A stretch of DNA of 64,000 nucleotides from Macrotis lagotis (GCF_037893015.1 NC_133658.1:60989636-61053635); one strand, 5' to 3'; positions 20,169 through 31,872 are shown, counted from the first letter of the stretch. Made by a program: numbers and translations. Notes: a model not told the origin generated them from the sequence alone.

Positions 20169-20225
20169 ACCACTCTAGCATCTTTGCCAAGAAGAACCCA
20201 AATGGGATCACACAAGCCACAATAT
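20169..20225 (+). mobile_element. BovB/RTE-like SINE tail fragment
   Basis: 'aaccactctagcatctttgc', 'caagaagaacccaaatggga' and 'tcacacaagccac' are the BovB-like tail in sense orientation. Directly abuts duplication copy B. Confidence 0.6.
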
Positions 20226-20379
20226 AAATCTGGTTCCTGACTGTAGATCCAAGGTTCTATCCACTGTACCACCCAACCTTATGCTTCTCTTAAATGAGAT
20301 CAAAATAATCTATTAAATGACTAGCTTCTCCAAGTTTTATGTGCATTTAATTGTAAAAATAAACAAACTCTAAGAATTA

Positions 20380-20470
20380 TGTGTTGCTGTTGTTGAGTCA
20401 TTTCTGACATGTTCAATTCTCCATGGCCCATTTGGGATTTTCTTAGCAAAAATATTGGAGTGGTTTTGTG
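20380..20470 (-). mobile_element. BovB/RTE-like SINE tail fragment
   Basis: 'tgttgctgttgttgagtcat', 'ccatggcccatttgggattt', 'tcttagcaaaaatattggag': the same tail class on the minus strand. Confidence 0.65.
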
Positions 20471-20614
20471 TTGTTCTAATAATACAATTGGGCATTATGT
20501 TCATTCTTGCAAATCAACATGGTGGTGGGAAAAAGCAAAGGTCTCTAAAGTACCAGCAATAACAGCTAATATATAAATATTTTTAAAAAAACTAAGACTT
20601 GCCTGGTAAAAACC

Positions 20615-20815
20615 CTTTACAAATATTACTTCATTTGAGCTTCAAGACAAACCTGTGATGATACATGTCACATATGTGTTGTCATCTCTATTTGCAAATG
20701 AGGAAAACAACACTGAAGAAGATTAAGTAAATGATCTAGTAAGTAAGGGTCAGAGGCAGGATTCAAATCTAGATGTCTTTGACTATATCAATCCAACATT
20801 CTTTCTATGTCCAAG
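20615..20815 (-). mobile_element. THER1/MIR-type SINE
   Basis: Minus-strand order 'aaaccctttacaaatattac', 'ttcatttgagcttcaagaca', 'caaatgaggaaaacaacact', 'agtaagggtcagaggcagga'. Confidence 0.65.
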
Positions 20816-21134
20816 AAAAAACATAAGTGTCTCCCAAGTCCACAGCACACATATATAGTTCCTATTGTAGGCCTCAAAGGAGCATAATAAAATTGGAAAA
20901 TTCCTCAGAGACAATGTAGACTAATCCCCTAATTTAACAGAGAAAAAAACTGAGATCTACAGAGACGAACCTGAGAGATGGGACTTGAACACAGGTCCTT
21001 GACTCCAAAAGAAAGTTTTTCTAATGCACTTCTCTGCCCCTGAGAATCACCAGTACTACTTGAGTCATAATTAAACGCATGAATTCAGTTCACAGATTGC
21101 TATCTGAACTGGGATGTGATATTCACTCAATCAA

Positions 21135-21380
21135 CAACAATAATAATAGTTTGTATAAACTGCCTCAAGGTTTGAAAAAGTGCTTTCCAAATATCTTATT
21201 TTATTCTAACAACAACCGTGGGAAATGGCTATTATTATCAAAACCATTTCATAGATAAAGAAACTAAAGTAAACAGAAGTGAAGTGACTTGCCCAGGATC
21301 TTGCAGCTAGTTAAGTGTTTGAGGTAAGATTTGAATTCAGGTCTTCCTGACCACAGATCCAGCACTCTATCTACAAGCAT
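21135..21380 (-). mobile_element. THER1-type SINE
   Basis: Near full-length minus-strand copy: 'caacaataataatagtttgt', 'aaagtgctttccaaatatct', 'cagataaagaaactaaagta'-type block, 'gacttgcccaggatcttgca', 'gcactctatctacaagcatt'. Confidence 0.75.
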
Positions 21381-22117
21381 TTAATGAGCATTCATTATGT
21401 TTAGAGAAGCCACTTTAGTTACCTTTCTCAGTTTCTTACATCACAAAACAAAGTAATCAGAGGATTTGGGAGGATAGTTGGTGAATATTTGAACTCACAA
21501 ATAGGATGAGGGGAAAAAAATAAAACTTTCTCAGCTCAGATGGACTAAAATCACCAGTGATGAGCATGAGACTGTAGTTACCAATCAATGATGACTTGCA
21601 TTGTCAAATACATGATGAATGGAAAAAGAGTTGGGTTGATGCTTTGACACTGATGAATTAAGAGATAAACAGGATAAGCTTTGACATAATAAAATCAACC
21701 TAGAAGATGACCCCTGGCACTTTGAGTAGAACCTCTGCAGAATAGAAGCTCACAGGCTTTGAAGATCATAGATCCTTAATGAAGGGAGTAGCCTCACTGA
21801 TGAGATCACAGATCCATTTAGAAGTTTAAAAAAAATTTTAAAGATCAGGTGATAGAACCGGGAGAATTCCATTCTAGGGAGGAGGAGAGTGAGGAAAATT
21901 TCCACCCTATGTGGCAATGGTTGTGACCAATTCAGTGTCATGCTTGAAAGGGTAGCTTGGATCATGGAAACATACTGATTTATGCAATTCTAACAAAATT
22001 CCTCATAACAGGTCTCCCATGCAAGGGATAGTGGCTCAAAATGGTTCAATAATATTCCCATGAACATTATGCTAAAGATCATATGAATGTTCATATTTTC
22101 CTAATTTCTAATCCATT
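21381..22117. other. No recognisable gene or named repeat
   Basis: Non-repetitive by eye; no supported coding exon. Confidence 0.4.
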
Positions 22118-22216
22118 AGATAGTTGAGGGCAGGGATTGTCTTTGAATCCCCGGCATTTAGCCCAGTGTCTGGCAAATAGAAAGTGCTCAATAAATGTTT
22201 ATTTATTGATTGACCA
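22118..22216 (+). mobile_element. L2 LINE 3' terminus
   Basis: Well-kept sense copy of the L2 terminus: 'ttgagggcagggattgtctt', 'tgaatccccggcatttagcc', 'cagtgtctggcaaatagaaa', 'gtgctcaataaatgtttatt', ending in a 'ttgattga' tail. Confidence 0.85.
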
Positions 22217-22884
22217 TTTTTTTCTGAACTTTTCTTTATGGGTTTAAAATATTAATCTCTCATGGAAAATGATTAGATTCGATGGGTTGGAGATTCATGC
22301 CTATCTATACACCAGGACCCTCCCTAAAGGGATTTAGGCCAGAGGCAAACCAAGTGATCATCCATACTACATCATTAATGTAACCCAGGTGAAATCAGTT
22401 TGAATGAATGCCAAAGGAATCCTAAAGGAAAGAAAGGGTGTAGCTGTCACAAGAGGGTATCATGTAGCCCCTCTCTCTCTCTTCCCCTTGAAAGGCTACT
22501 TGATGATTCTTTCAAAAGCATCAGTTTGCATTGCAACCTCCTTCATTCCCTGGTCCCTGGAGCAGATTCAGAGCAATTGTCCCAGTTTGCTGTACCTGAT
22601 GGGCAGCTCCACACTCCAGAGTAAAGCAGTGGGTCCATTTAGAGACAATGATTTCTTGGAATTCACCAAGGAGGGTGAACAATGGAAAAAGAGAAGTACT
22701 CAAAGCAGAGGAAATGAGGCCATGGGAGAAAGGAATGGGGCTCCAAAGAGCAAAGAATGGGGGAGAAAGAAGCTACAAGTCAAAGAGCCAAGGCAAAAGA
22801 GCCAAGGGTTTTTCTTTGAAATTCCTATGTCATTCTCTTCCATCTTAACCCAGAAAAATCACTTTACAATCTCCTTGTACATTC
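22217..22884. other. No recognisable feature; long chance ORF
   Basis: A 167-codon frame (22404-22907) and its 74-codon overlapping companion show no domain, low complexity in part (GERNGAPKSKEWGRK) and no splice sites in frame. I treat them as chance. Confidence 0.45.
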
Positions 22885-22975
22885 CTTGTTATTCAGTCAT
22901 GTCTTAATCTATGTGATCCCATTTGGGTTCTTCTTGGCAAAGATGCTAGAGTGGTTTGCCTTTTCTTTCTCTAAT
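22885..22975 (-). mobile_element. BovB/RTE-like SINE tail fragment
   Basis: 'gttattcagtcatgtcttaa', 'gatcccatttgggttcttct', 'tggcaaagatgctagagtgg', 'tttgccttttctttctctaa' on the minus strand. Confidence 0.7.
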
Positions 22976-23224
22976 GCATGTTCCTAGACACCATATAATT
23001 TTTGGATTTTAAAGTTCCAAAACATTTTTAATTTTCCTCTCCTGAATAATTCAGCTTATTGGTTGAAGAGAAAGGTCCTGACATTTTGACTTCAGTCATT
23101 GGTAGATATAGTACAATGTCAAAAGGATAAGGACAGAAGAGATAACTTCAAATGGCCAATCCAGATTCTGAGCACCATCTACAAAGAGAGCTAAGATAAA
23201 CCATAATATCTTCTTTTGGGGTAG

Positions 23225-23385
23225 AACTGGATTTGAAGTAAGGGAAATTGGATTCTAACTCAGTTCTGCCACCTACTATCTCTGACATCTTGAGAAAGAC
23301 ATTATACATCTCTAAGCCTCAGTTTCCTCATCCCCAGTGAAGGGTTTGAACTATATGATCCTTTCCAGTTCTAAAGCTATGGTCC
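23225..23385 (+). mobile_element. MIR-type SINE fragment
   Basis: 'gattctaactcagttctgcc', 'acctactatctctgacatct', 'taagcctcagtttcctcatc' in sense order. Confidence 0.55.
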
Positions 23386-23464
23386 TTTCTTACTATGCTT
23401 ATGGTATAGCCTTTCCTAGACCCTCTTGTTTTTAGTGATCCCTCCCTTCTCCAATTATGATAGA

Positions 23465-23750
23465 AAGATGGGTAGATAGATAGATAGATAGTATATAGAC
23501 AGATTAAAAAGATGATAGAGATGATGGTGATGATTAGATAGATGGATGAATGGATAGATAGACAGATATAGATAGATGGATGAATGATTGAGTGATAGAT
23601 CAATAGATGGATGAATGGATGTTATATAGACAGATTATATAGATAATAGATGTAAGAGAAATAGATATAGGTTATATATGTTGGGTAGGAGTCTGGTAGG
23701 ATTATAATCAGATATAGGTTAGTATTAGGGTCTATTTAGGTTAGATAAGG

Positions 23751-23790
<40 letters not shown>

Positions 23791-23800
23791 GTATTTATAC
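23465..23800. repeat. GATA/ATAG and (TA)n microsatellite complex
   Basis: Interrupted GATA-type tetranucleotides (about 23465-23640), an imperfect TAGG/TATA section, and TA runs at about 23752-23790. Confidence 0.9.
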
Positions 23801-24696
23801 TTACACATGCATGTATAATCACTATTTTTATCCAGGTGATATTTACAAATGATTACATATTTATATATTTATATGATATCTCCCAGGAGAAGGCAAGTTC
23901 CTTGAGGGTAGAAAATGTTTATCTTTTTTTCTCTATATCCCAAAGTCTATGGAAGCTAGTATGGTATGCTCAAGTCTGAAGGTGCCAGCAGCATATCTAA
24001 GGCACCAAGACAGAAGAAGAAAAAACAATAATTGAAAGACTACAGGAGAGAGGGAAAAAGAGAAGGCAAAGAGAAGAGAGACAGCCTTGAAGTCACAAAG
24101 AATTGGGTCCAGATCCCACCTGTGCAATGTCTCAGTCAAGGAAGTCTATACAAGTTACTTCACCCCTCAGTTCTTTAAAATGAGCTGAAAGTATCAAACC
24201 TATGGAGCCCACTTCAGTCCTGAGGGTGGGATGAACCAGATTTCCCTATCTGATCTTTATAAAAAAAGAAATATATAAATATATATGATTTTCTAATTCA
24301 ACACGCAGCCCTCAGGGATCCATGTTGTGTCATTTAGTGGACCACTCTTTCTATTCAGAACACCACTGCTCTAGGCAATTCTAAAACTATGAATTTCACA
24401 CAAAAGAGCCAACCTGCAACGATTCAGTTTCCTTGTCTGTATGTTCTCTTATAACAACAAAATCACAGGTTCACTTTCTTGTCTCTACATATTTCAGAAA
24501 CTTGCATACAATGGATGCTTAATAAATGCCTCTTGGATGGAAAAACTGAATGTAGTTTTGACCAACATTACTCAAGAAAATCAAGAGTTAATCTTTCAGA
24601 AAAAAAAGACAATTAAAATGATCTAGGGAATGGAGTGGTTATGAGGTTAGGACAGTTTAGGACTCTCTAGTCTGCACCATCCATCAGTCAAACAGA

Positions 24697-24697
24697 T

Positions 24698-24747
<50 letters not shown>

Positions 24748-24758
24748 GATAGATAGAT

Positions 24759-24809
<51 letters not shown>

Positions 24810-24842
24810 GATAGATAGATAGATGATAGATAGATGATAGAT
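24697..24842. repeat. (GATA)n microsatellite
   Basis: About 146 bp of GATA repeats with periodic GATGATA interruptions. It produces the low-complexity minus-strand frames of 70 codons (YLSIYLS repeats), which are not genes. Confidence 0.95.
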
Positions 24843-24899
24843 ATATAGTAAAAACCCAACAGGCAATGAAGAGATCTGAATAAAGCCTATAATCATAAA

Positions 24900-25238
24900 T
24901 AAGATAAACAGAGACCTTTCCGCAAAGTCCCAGAATACTACAGCTAGAAAAGCATCCCCTGGAAGTTCATAGAGGAAATTTTTCAGCTAAATAAATGAAA
25001 ATATTTATTCACACAACAGTAACAGCAATAATAATGTTTATTGAATTTATTACCTCCCATGTCTCATGGAAAGTAAATATGTTAATATGCTCAAGATAAA
25101 TTTAAACAAAATCACAGATGTCAGAACCATAATGAGTGATGAACATGGGAAGCTGGGCACATAAACTGTAAGGATGGCATCACCAATCAATAGCAAATGA
25201 AATGGAGCTAGAGGCTGAGCCAGTATAACATTTCTTAT
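24900..25238. other. No recognisable feature
   Basis: No coding exon or named repeat seen. Confidence 0.4.
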
Positions 25239-25239
25239 G

Positions 25240-25400
25240 TTCTAAGGCTGGTGACAAGAGCATTGGATTTGGTACCTAAGGAACTAAGTTCAGGTCATGG
25301 CTCTTTCCATTTTCTCTCTGCCTAGGGCAAATCAAATCCATCCTCCAATGTTAAGTATTTGCACCTGTAAAATGAGGGGTTTATCTAAATGAACTCAAAG
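25240..25400 (+). mobile_element. MIR-type SINE fragment
   Basis: 'ggtgacaagagcattggatt', 'taagttcaggtcatggctct' and 'gcacctgtaaaatgaggggt' in sense order. Confidence 0.5.
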
Positions 25401-26039
25401 ATCATCTCTGAGCATAAAAATCCTGTAACAGTGGTGAAGCTAAGGAGTACCAGAGGTAATGGTATTCCCTACCTATATACAATTCTCCATCCTGTGTCTT
25501 CCTCTTTCCCCTCTCTTCCTTCTCTGTTCACTCAACTCTTGTTCTTTTTTTCCTCTCTTCTTTTTCATCGTCTTTGTCAGTGTCTTTGCTATCCCAGTGG
25601 CACCTTCAGGCCTGGCTTAGCCCTATTAGTGGTTCTCCCAACTAAGAGTGTGCTGACTCCTGTGCTCCAATCACTTCCATCCTCTGGAAATGAGGTGAGA
25701 AGTTGTCACTCCTGATCTCACATTACTGCCTCATTTGCCTGATAATCAAAGCACTTTGCTTCTTAATATCTGCTCGTGTCCTCCCACCACAAGCTCAGGC
25801 TAACATTTACCCAAATAAGTCAGAGTGTGGGACATTTCCCTTCATCAACATGACAGCAAAGATACACTATGTTACTCATTTCTTCTCAGAAGCAGAGCCA
25901 AGGACCTGAGTAAACTGTCACACTCATATAATCTCAGAACTGGAAGGCATCTCCGGGATCTAAACAGGAATCTTTCTACAATATTCTCCCCCAAGAATCA
26001 TTCAGACTTGGACTGAAGATCTCTAGTGAAGAGGAACTG

Positions 26040-26560
26040 ACAAGCTCCTGAGGCAGCTGCCTACCTTGCTTTAGAACAACTAATTAATTGTTAGGAGTGT
26101 TTCCTTATAGCCAACCAACATCTGCCTCTCTGCCACTTTCCCCCATTGTTCCTATTTCTTCCCTCTGAAGGCAAACAGAATAATTCTATCTAGTTCCTCC
26201 CTCACAGATTTGTGCTTAGGATAAAATGAGATAATGTAGCAACATGCTTTTCAAAGCAAAATAGGAATGCAAGGTATCATTATCAGTGCTAGCATTTTTA
26301 TATTATTAACATTTTCCAATGGCACTTCCATACTTAAACATAGTTCGTATGCTTCCCTCACTCCACCTTCTCTTCTCGAGCTTAAATGATGACTATCTAT
26401 ATACCCCTCACCTCTCTAGCTATCCTCCTCTAGACCAGCTCCAATTTGTCAACATCTTAAAAATGTGGAACCCAAAAGTGGACACAATACTTCAGTCATA
26501 GTCTGTGACCTGAATAGGTTGGGAGAAAACAGAATGTCTCCAAGTAGGCCAACCTAGTGG
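26040..26560 (-). mobile_element. CR1/L3-type LINE fragment
   Basis: Same family as 300-690, minus strand: 'gaggcagctgcctacc', 'gtgtttccttatagccaacc', 'ctctagaccagctccaattt', 'gtcaacatcttaaaaatgtg', 'gaacccaaaagtggacacaa', 'tacttcagtcatagtctg'. It is interrupted by a MIR-like segment (about 26220-26310). Confidence 0.65.
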
Positions 26561-26954
26561 TTCTCCATGCTTTCACAGACTCATTAAACAAATATAACCT
26601 TCTCTTCTTCAGGGCTTTTCAGTACTTAGGCGTGAATATTAAAACAAAACCATTTCAACTACAAATCATTTGTACTGTCAGTCTACTTTCTTAATGATTT
26701 GATTAAACCATGAGCTCCATTGGATACTCTCTCCAATGGTATAAATTGTGGCCTCTATCTTCTTAGCATGTCTGATTTTTGTCCATAATTTTCCTATAAA
26801 CCCTCCACAGAGAATTCACTCAAATAATTTTAGTCCTTTGAATATTTTGTAAATACTAATTCAGTATTCCAATTGTTGAAAGGTTCTCCCCTACTCTCAC
26901 TTTACATGATTGGCCCATTGCTTTTTTAACAATCTACAACAAATAAAAATAATA

Positions 26955-27395
26955 TTCAAGAGAGGGAGTTCTAACCTAGGGGTTAAGCCCTTTTGGGTCC
27001 ATGGACAGCTTTTAGGGAAGACTGTGAACTTGGATGGAAGAAAAAATTCTTTATTTTTACCAAATTTTACCTGAAATATAGCATTTTCTTTCAGTTATAA
27101 ATTTTTTAAAAACTACTTTATTGGGGCAGCTCGGTGGTGTAGTGGATAGAGCACCAGCCTTGGAGTCAGGAGTACCTGGGTTCAAATCCGGTCTCAGACA
27201 CTTAATAATTACCTAGCTATGTGGCCTTGGGCAAACCACTTCACCCCGTTTGCCTTGCAAACCCTAACCCTAACCTAAAAAAAAATCTCCAAAACTACTT
27301 TATTCTAAGGAGGGGTCCATAGACTTTACCAGATTGTCAATGTGTCCATAGCACAGTTGAAGAGGTTAAGAACCCCTGCTCTAGAGCATGTTAAA
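26955..27395. mobile_element. hAT-like non-autonomous DNA transposon, split by a WSINE1
   Basis: Terminal sequences are inverted: left 'agttctaacctaggggttaa' region and right 'gaggttaagaacccctgctc' at 27361-27380. The inner phrases 'gggtccatggacagctttta' and 'ggggtccatagactttacca' are the hallmark of an old mammalian hAT-type repeat. The element name is uncertain. A WSINE1 splits it at 27123-27290. Confidence 0.55.
27123..27290 (+). mobile_element. WSINE1-type SINE with telomere-like tail
   Basis: Full-length copy: 'ggggcagctcggtggtgtag', 'cttaataattacctagctat', 'cccgtttgccttgcaa'. It is flanked by a perfect 14 bp target-site duplication, aaaactactttatt, at 27109-27122 and 27291-27304, the mark of L1-driven insertion. 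The tail begins accctaaccctaacct (27261-27276) before the A-run. Confidence 0.92.
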
Positions 27396-27750
27396 AATGG
27401 CAGTCTATTAAAAAACCTGCTGATTTTCTCTATGAACCAACCACTCAGTCAATAATTCAAAAGTGATTTGAAAGTTAGAGATCATGTATTTGAAGGCATC
27501 AGGAGAACTTTGCAATTTAATCAATGCATGCTCAGTTCACCTAGACCTCATGTTCCTCAACCAGAAGCAAGAAGTAGGTTTCAGCTTGATTATATCTGAG
27601 GAAATTGGTATTAGAGAACTCATCCGAGGAGAAAATCAACTAGATAAATAACCAAGTTCTTGTTGAGATCATCAGCAAAGGTACTAGTCAACACAGCCTA
27701 GAAAGTTTATTCTAGAGCAATGTCTACCAGTCTCAATCTAGATTGCAAGA

Positions 27751-28053
27751 TGGTGCAGTACATAGAGTACTGGTCTTGGAATCAGGAGGATGGGAGTTCA
27801 AATCCAGTCTCTGACACTTTCTAGCTATGTGACTTTGGGCAAGTTACTTAACCCTGATTGCCTGGCATCCAGGATCATCTCCAGTCATCTTGATTCATAT
27901 CTAGCCACTGAACCCAGATGACGCTGGAGGAGAAATTGAGGCTGGTGACTTAGCACAGCACCCCCTCACTGAAATCCAATTCATATGCTTGTCATAGCAT
28001 CACCTCCCTAATGTTATAGTCTTCAAAAAAAAAAAAAGGACAAGCATTATTAT
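27751..28053 (+). mobile_element. MAR1-type SINE
   Basis: Full copy, 303 bp: tRNA-like head (tggtgcagtacatagagtac), 'gacactttctagctatgtga', 'tgattcatatctagccactg', 'gaggctggtgacttagcaca', 'tcatatgcttgtcatagcat', 'cctccctaatgttatagtct', A-run and 'ggacaagc'. TSD tagattgcaaga at 27739-27750 and 28054-28065. Confidence 0.9.
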
Positions 28054-28247
28054 TAGATTGCAAGACCTAACTCTTGAGAGAATCTTCTCAAACTAAGGAC
28101 AATTCTAAATCTAAAGATATATGGCAATGATACTGTTCTTATATTCTACAGAAATTCAGAAGCAAAATAGAACCCTAGGTCAATTTGCTGAATAATCAGG
28201 GTCCAGGTTGATCAGCCAATCTAAAGTTGTCCACCTCACATTCAAGT

Positions 28248-28380
28248 CTTTGATTAGACTATAACCTTCAGGAGCTTTGTCTTATCTAAACTTTGTATTT
28301 CTTCTTCCAGTACTTACCAGAGTGCTCTCTACACATAGCTGGAATTTTAAAGGTTTTTGTTTATTTGAATTGCATTGGCA
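28248..28380 (+). mobile_element. L2 LINE 3' terminus
   Basis: 'gattagactataaccttcag', 'gagctttgtcttatctaaac', 'cagtacttaccagagtgctc', 'tctacacatagctgg' follow the L2 terminal order. Confidence 0.55.
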
Positions 28381-28389
28381 CTTCCCCAG

Positions 28390-29150
28390 AAGGCTAACTT
28401 TGGGGATCACACACTTGAAATGAAAGACATAACTGGGACCCTAGGACATTCCCCTCCTCATGCCTGTGTTTCCTTATAGACAGATTTTCAGGATCAGACC
28501 TGGAGTAGGAGTAGGAATAAGTGGGTGAAAGGACCAGCATTTCATTGATAAAGTTTCTTAACTTTGTATCCATAATACGGGGGTGGGGTATCTAAAAAAA
28601 TAGGAAGTTCTAATTGGCCTACATGTTTGACCTTAGTTTTCCTGAAACAGCCTGTCCCCTCCCCCATCTCACCAGTTTCCAATCAGAATGGGATAGGTCT
28701 AGGACAAAATTGCCCCTAGGACTAAATGTGGCCTAGATTCCCTGACAGTTTTCTGGTCATGGAAGGGCTGAACAAGTCTCAACCATTTGGAATCCAGACC
28801 CCTAGGAGCTGATGGAGTTCTGAAGACCTCCCAGGTGACCTTACCCTTCCATTTCCCTAAGGAGATTGTAGAGGGAGTGGGAAGAAAGAACCTTCACTTC
28901 TCTGTAAGAGTTCTGCTTTATTAGGGCAAAGTAAACTTCCTCATGTTAAATATTCAATGACTTGAGAGCTCCTCATTTCATTCTATTGTGGAGCCTAAAT
29001 TAGGAGGGTATTGGTGATGGTGTAGGCTCAGACCTGAGTCTCTGATAGGGAGAGTGAGGTGGGAGATGAGGGACAGCACCACAATTCACTTAATTGTGAG
29101 TAAAATGCTGATCCTTTCCTAAATTTAACTAATTTCAGCAAAGGCATGTT
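28390..29150. other. No recognisable gene or named repeat
   Basis: Non-repetitive by eye apart from a BovB-unrelated 'ggagctgatggagttctgaa'-type stretch. No supported exon. Confidence 0.4.
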
Positions 29151-29345
29151 TTCAAATTAATTTTATTGATGTCATCTAAATTTTCTCCCCTCTATCCTTT
29201 CTCATTCCTACTCCCCAAAATACAAGCCAGAACACAAAGTTTTTTTAAAAGAGAAAATTTTAAAAATCAGCAAAATAATCAATTCATTGAAAAAATATAA
29301 GAATATATACAATGTTCCACATCTGAGGACCACCACTTCTACTTT
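29151..29345 (-). mobile_element. LINE-like 3' fragment
   Basis: The run 'ttttattgatgtcatctaaa', 'ttttctcccctctatccttt', 'acaatgttccacatctgagg' reminds me of the minus strand of a marsupial LINE 3' region. I cannot assign the family with confidence. Confidence 0.3.
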
Positions 29346-29639
29346 ATAGTAAAGATATGCTAATCATAGAGGCCACAAATTAACAGGGCTTCATCTAAAG
29401 TCTTCCCTCTTTGATATCTAACACCCTAATGAAGGTGTCAGCAAGATACAAGCAGGAACAGATGCCACTATGGTGGAAAGCCTTTGAGTTTAGATCTGGC
29501 AATAGAGTGAATATTGGTTTTGGGATAACCAGCTTAGGTAAATTCAGAGAAGCTCACCAGAAGCAAGGTGGATCCCAAGGTAATAGATATTTTGGTCACA
29601 GGAAATCGTGAAAACTTTCACTAGTGACTCCAGGGACAG

Positions 29640-29850
29640 AAAATGGGAATTGTAATAAGAAATACCTGATTTCGAATCCTTCCTCGGATATTTACTGGGT
29701 AAGTCAACTTAACTGATACTTGCCACAGTTCACTTATCAGTAAAATAAGATAATAATAAGGTTGTCATGAGAATCAAATAAGATAACATGTAAAACATTT
29801 TGTTAACCTTAAAGCCATATAAATGCTATTATTACTATAGCATGAAGAAG
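29640..29850 (+). mobile_element. THER1-type SINE
   Basis: Sense order 'atttcgaatccttcctcgga', 'cacttatcagtaaaataaga', 'gttgtcatgagaatcaaata', 'aaccttaaagccatataaat', 'gctattattactat'. Confidence 0.75.
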
Positions 29851-30404
29851 TTGTGATCTCTATTGGTGGAGAAATTACACACATGGACAAAATTATAGGA
29901 CCTTGATGTGCTGTGTATTGATAGTAAGTACAAAAATTGTACTAATGTCTGTTCTCTTTTTTCATATCAACTCAGTAAAAAAAATTCCAAAACCTATATT
30001 ATTTGTTGAGTACCAGATGCCTCTTCCCTACATAAGCTATGTCTCACAATTTTACATTTTGACTTCAGGGTTATCATGCAAAAAAAAAAAAGAAAAGAAA
30101 AAGAAAACCGCAATGTCATTTACCTAGGAACAGGAGATTCTAAATCCAGTGTAAATACTTTATCCATTATCAGACCAGACTGAATTCTAATTTATGTGGC
30201 CAAATGCATGTTACTATGTCAAACAATCTCAGGTGATAGTTTTGGAGGGTGATATTCATGAAATGAATTTTGCATGCTGGAACGGGGCTATCTCCCTGTC
30301 CCATTTCAATCACTGCCAAATAGTACAAACTAGCAGGTGAGGCGAGGAGATAAGGAAATTTCATAGGCTTGCCCCTTTATTACTTTCACTGCTCTGATGA
30401 CCAT

Positions 30405-30545
30405 GAACCAGAACCATAGAATGTTACAGAAAGAAGTGTGTCCGCAGATCGTCCAGTCCGACCCCTCCATTTTACAGATAAGGAAATTGAGGCCAAGAAA
30501 GGGGAAGCGATTTGTCTAAGGTTGCACGGCTAATAAAGGGTCAGT
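30405..30545 (-). mobile_element. MIR-type SINE
   Basis: Minus-strand order 'accatagaatgttacagaaa', 'gtccagtccgacccctccat', 'tttacagataaggaaattga', 'ggcc', 'taaggttgcacggctaataa'. Confidence 0.65.
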
Positions 30546-30979
30546 CCAAGACAATAATATGACAGGATACAAAGAGCATCAATTGTGGAGTCTTCTGGGT
30601 TCTTTTTCTTATTACATGACCCTGGGCAAGTCAGTCAAACTACTTAAATTTCATTTTCTTCATATTCAAAACAAAGGGGTCAAACTAAATATCCTTGAAA
30701 GTCTCTTCCTGCTCTAAATCCTATGAGTCTATAAATTTTAGTATTCAATCCTAGGTCTTCTGAGTTCAATATTTCTCTATCACTTTCCAACTCTTACCCC
30801 TTTTTTTACCCTCACCATCATTTCTAGTTCTGGAGTCATAATCAAGTCAATGCTATCATCATTTCTGGAGAAAGTGTATCAGTCTATTGCCCCCATAGCT
30901 CTATTCACCATCCAGGTGACTTTCCAAGCCAAAATATCTCTCCCCTGTCACCGTTTCTCTACATGTATTTTATATCCCT

Positions 30980-31210
30980 AGGTGGTATAATGGATAATGT
31001 GCCAGACCTGGAGTCAAATCAACTTCCTGAGTTCAAATCTGGCTTCATATTATGAACCTGACCAAGACACTTCACCCTGCTTGCCTCAGTTCCTCTTCTA
31101 TAAAATGAGCAGAAGGAAGTAGTAAAACACTCTAGTATTTTTGCCAAGAAAAATCCAAATGGAATCACAAAGATCAGACATGATTGAAATGCCTGAACAA
31201 TAACAAAGTA
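30980..31210 (+). mobile_element. SINE with BovB/RTE-like tail
   Basis: 'ggtggtataatggataatgt', 'ctgagttcaaatctggcttc', 'gccaagaaaaatccaaatgg', 'aatcacaaagatcagacatg' then 'attgaaatgcctgaacaata'. Confidence 0.7.
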
Positions 31211-31404
31211 CTGAGTAAATATTTTTTCATTCAGTCATTCATTCACACCAGAACAAACAAACAAACAAACTCAGCAAAACACCCTCCTTAGGATATCTTC
31301 CCCTTCTACCCACCCACTATTCAGGAGGTGAAATTCTAAAGCCATAGTTGCTGCAGAGGTATGGAAGCCATATTCTCTTTGTTATAATTTAATTTTTTAA
31401 TGCT

Positions 31405-31485
31405 GTTGCTGTTGTTGAGTCATTTCAATCATATTTGACTCCGAGTGATCTCATTTAGGGTTTACTTGGCAGAAATACTGGAGTC
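31405..31485 (-). mobile_element. BovB/RTE-like SINE tail fragment
   Basis: 'ctgttgctgttgttgagtca', 'atatttgactccgagtgatc', 'tcatttagggtttacttggc', 'agaaatactggagt'. Confidence 0.65.
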
Positions 31486-31567
31486 TAGATTCATTATTTG
31501 GGTGGCTGGTAAATTGAGTCAATGCATCAATATCTGGAATTTTATTCTGCTTATTTCTATTAGGCAC
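31459..31567. repeat. 109 bp direct duplication, copy A
   Basis: Matches 32571-32679 over 109 positions with about 11 substitutions and no gap (about 90% identity). It begins inside the BovB-like SINE tail and ends in 'cttatttctattaggcac'. Confidence 0.85.
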
Positions 31568-31680
31568 CATCATCTTCCCAGTTAATCAGGTTGGAAACAT
31601 AGGAGTCATCTTTGCTTCAACTCTGTCCTCTTCCATCCTTCCTCTACATTCACTCAATTGCCAAATACTTGGGATTTGAT
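31556..31680 (+). mobile_element. L2 LINE ORF2-end fragment
   Basis: 'ggttggaaacataggagtca' and 'tttgcttcaactctgtcctc', 'cactcaattgccaaatactt' are the L2 'lgvilD..., ...spnqlpS' region in sense orientation. Ends at a minus-strand L1 fragment. Confidence 0.65.
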
Positions 31681-31872
31681 CAACACAATATCTCTTTTTT
31701 AAAAATTTAAGTTTAATTTGTTTTTCTAGCCACATGCATTGATAGTTTTCACCAATCATTTTTGCAAGATTTTGAGTTTTGCATTTTTCTCCCTCTTTCC
31801 TCCCTTTCCTCCCCCTCCCCCCATGATAGAAAGCATTCTAATATAGGTTCTATTAAGTATAACCATGGATCC
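31681..31872 (-). mobile_element. Marsupial L1 3' UTR fragment
   Basis: Minus strand of L1 3' UTR: 'agccacatgcattgatagtt', 'ttttgcaagattttgagttt', 'tgcatttttctccctctttc', followed by the C-rich tract. Confidence 0.65.

Noticed and set aside
22404..22907. 167-codon plus-strand frame
   Set aside because: No domain, no in-frame splice sites and no codon bias visible; likely chance.
23465..24842. Regular repeats that might suggest a CRISPR array
   Set aside because: They are GATA/TA microsatellites without spacers, in a vertebrate genome.
24647..24896. IYLS-repeat open frames
   Set aside because: Translation of the GATA microsatellite.
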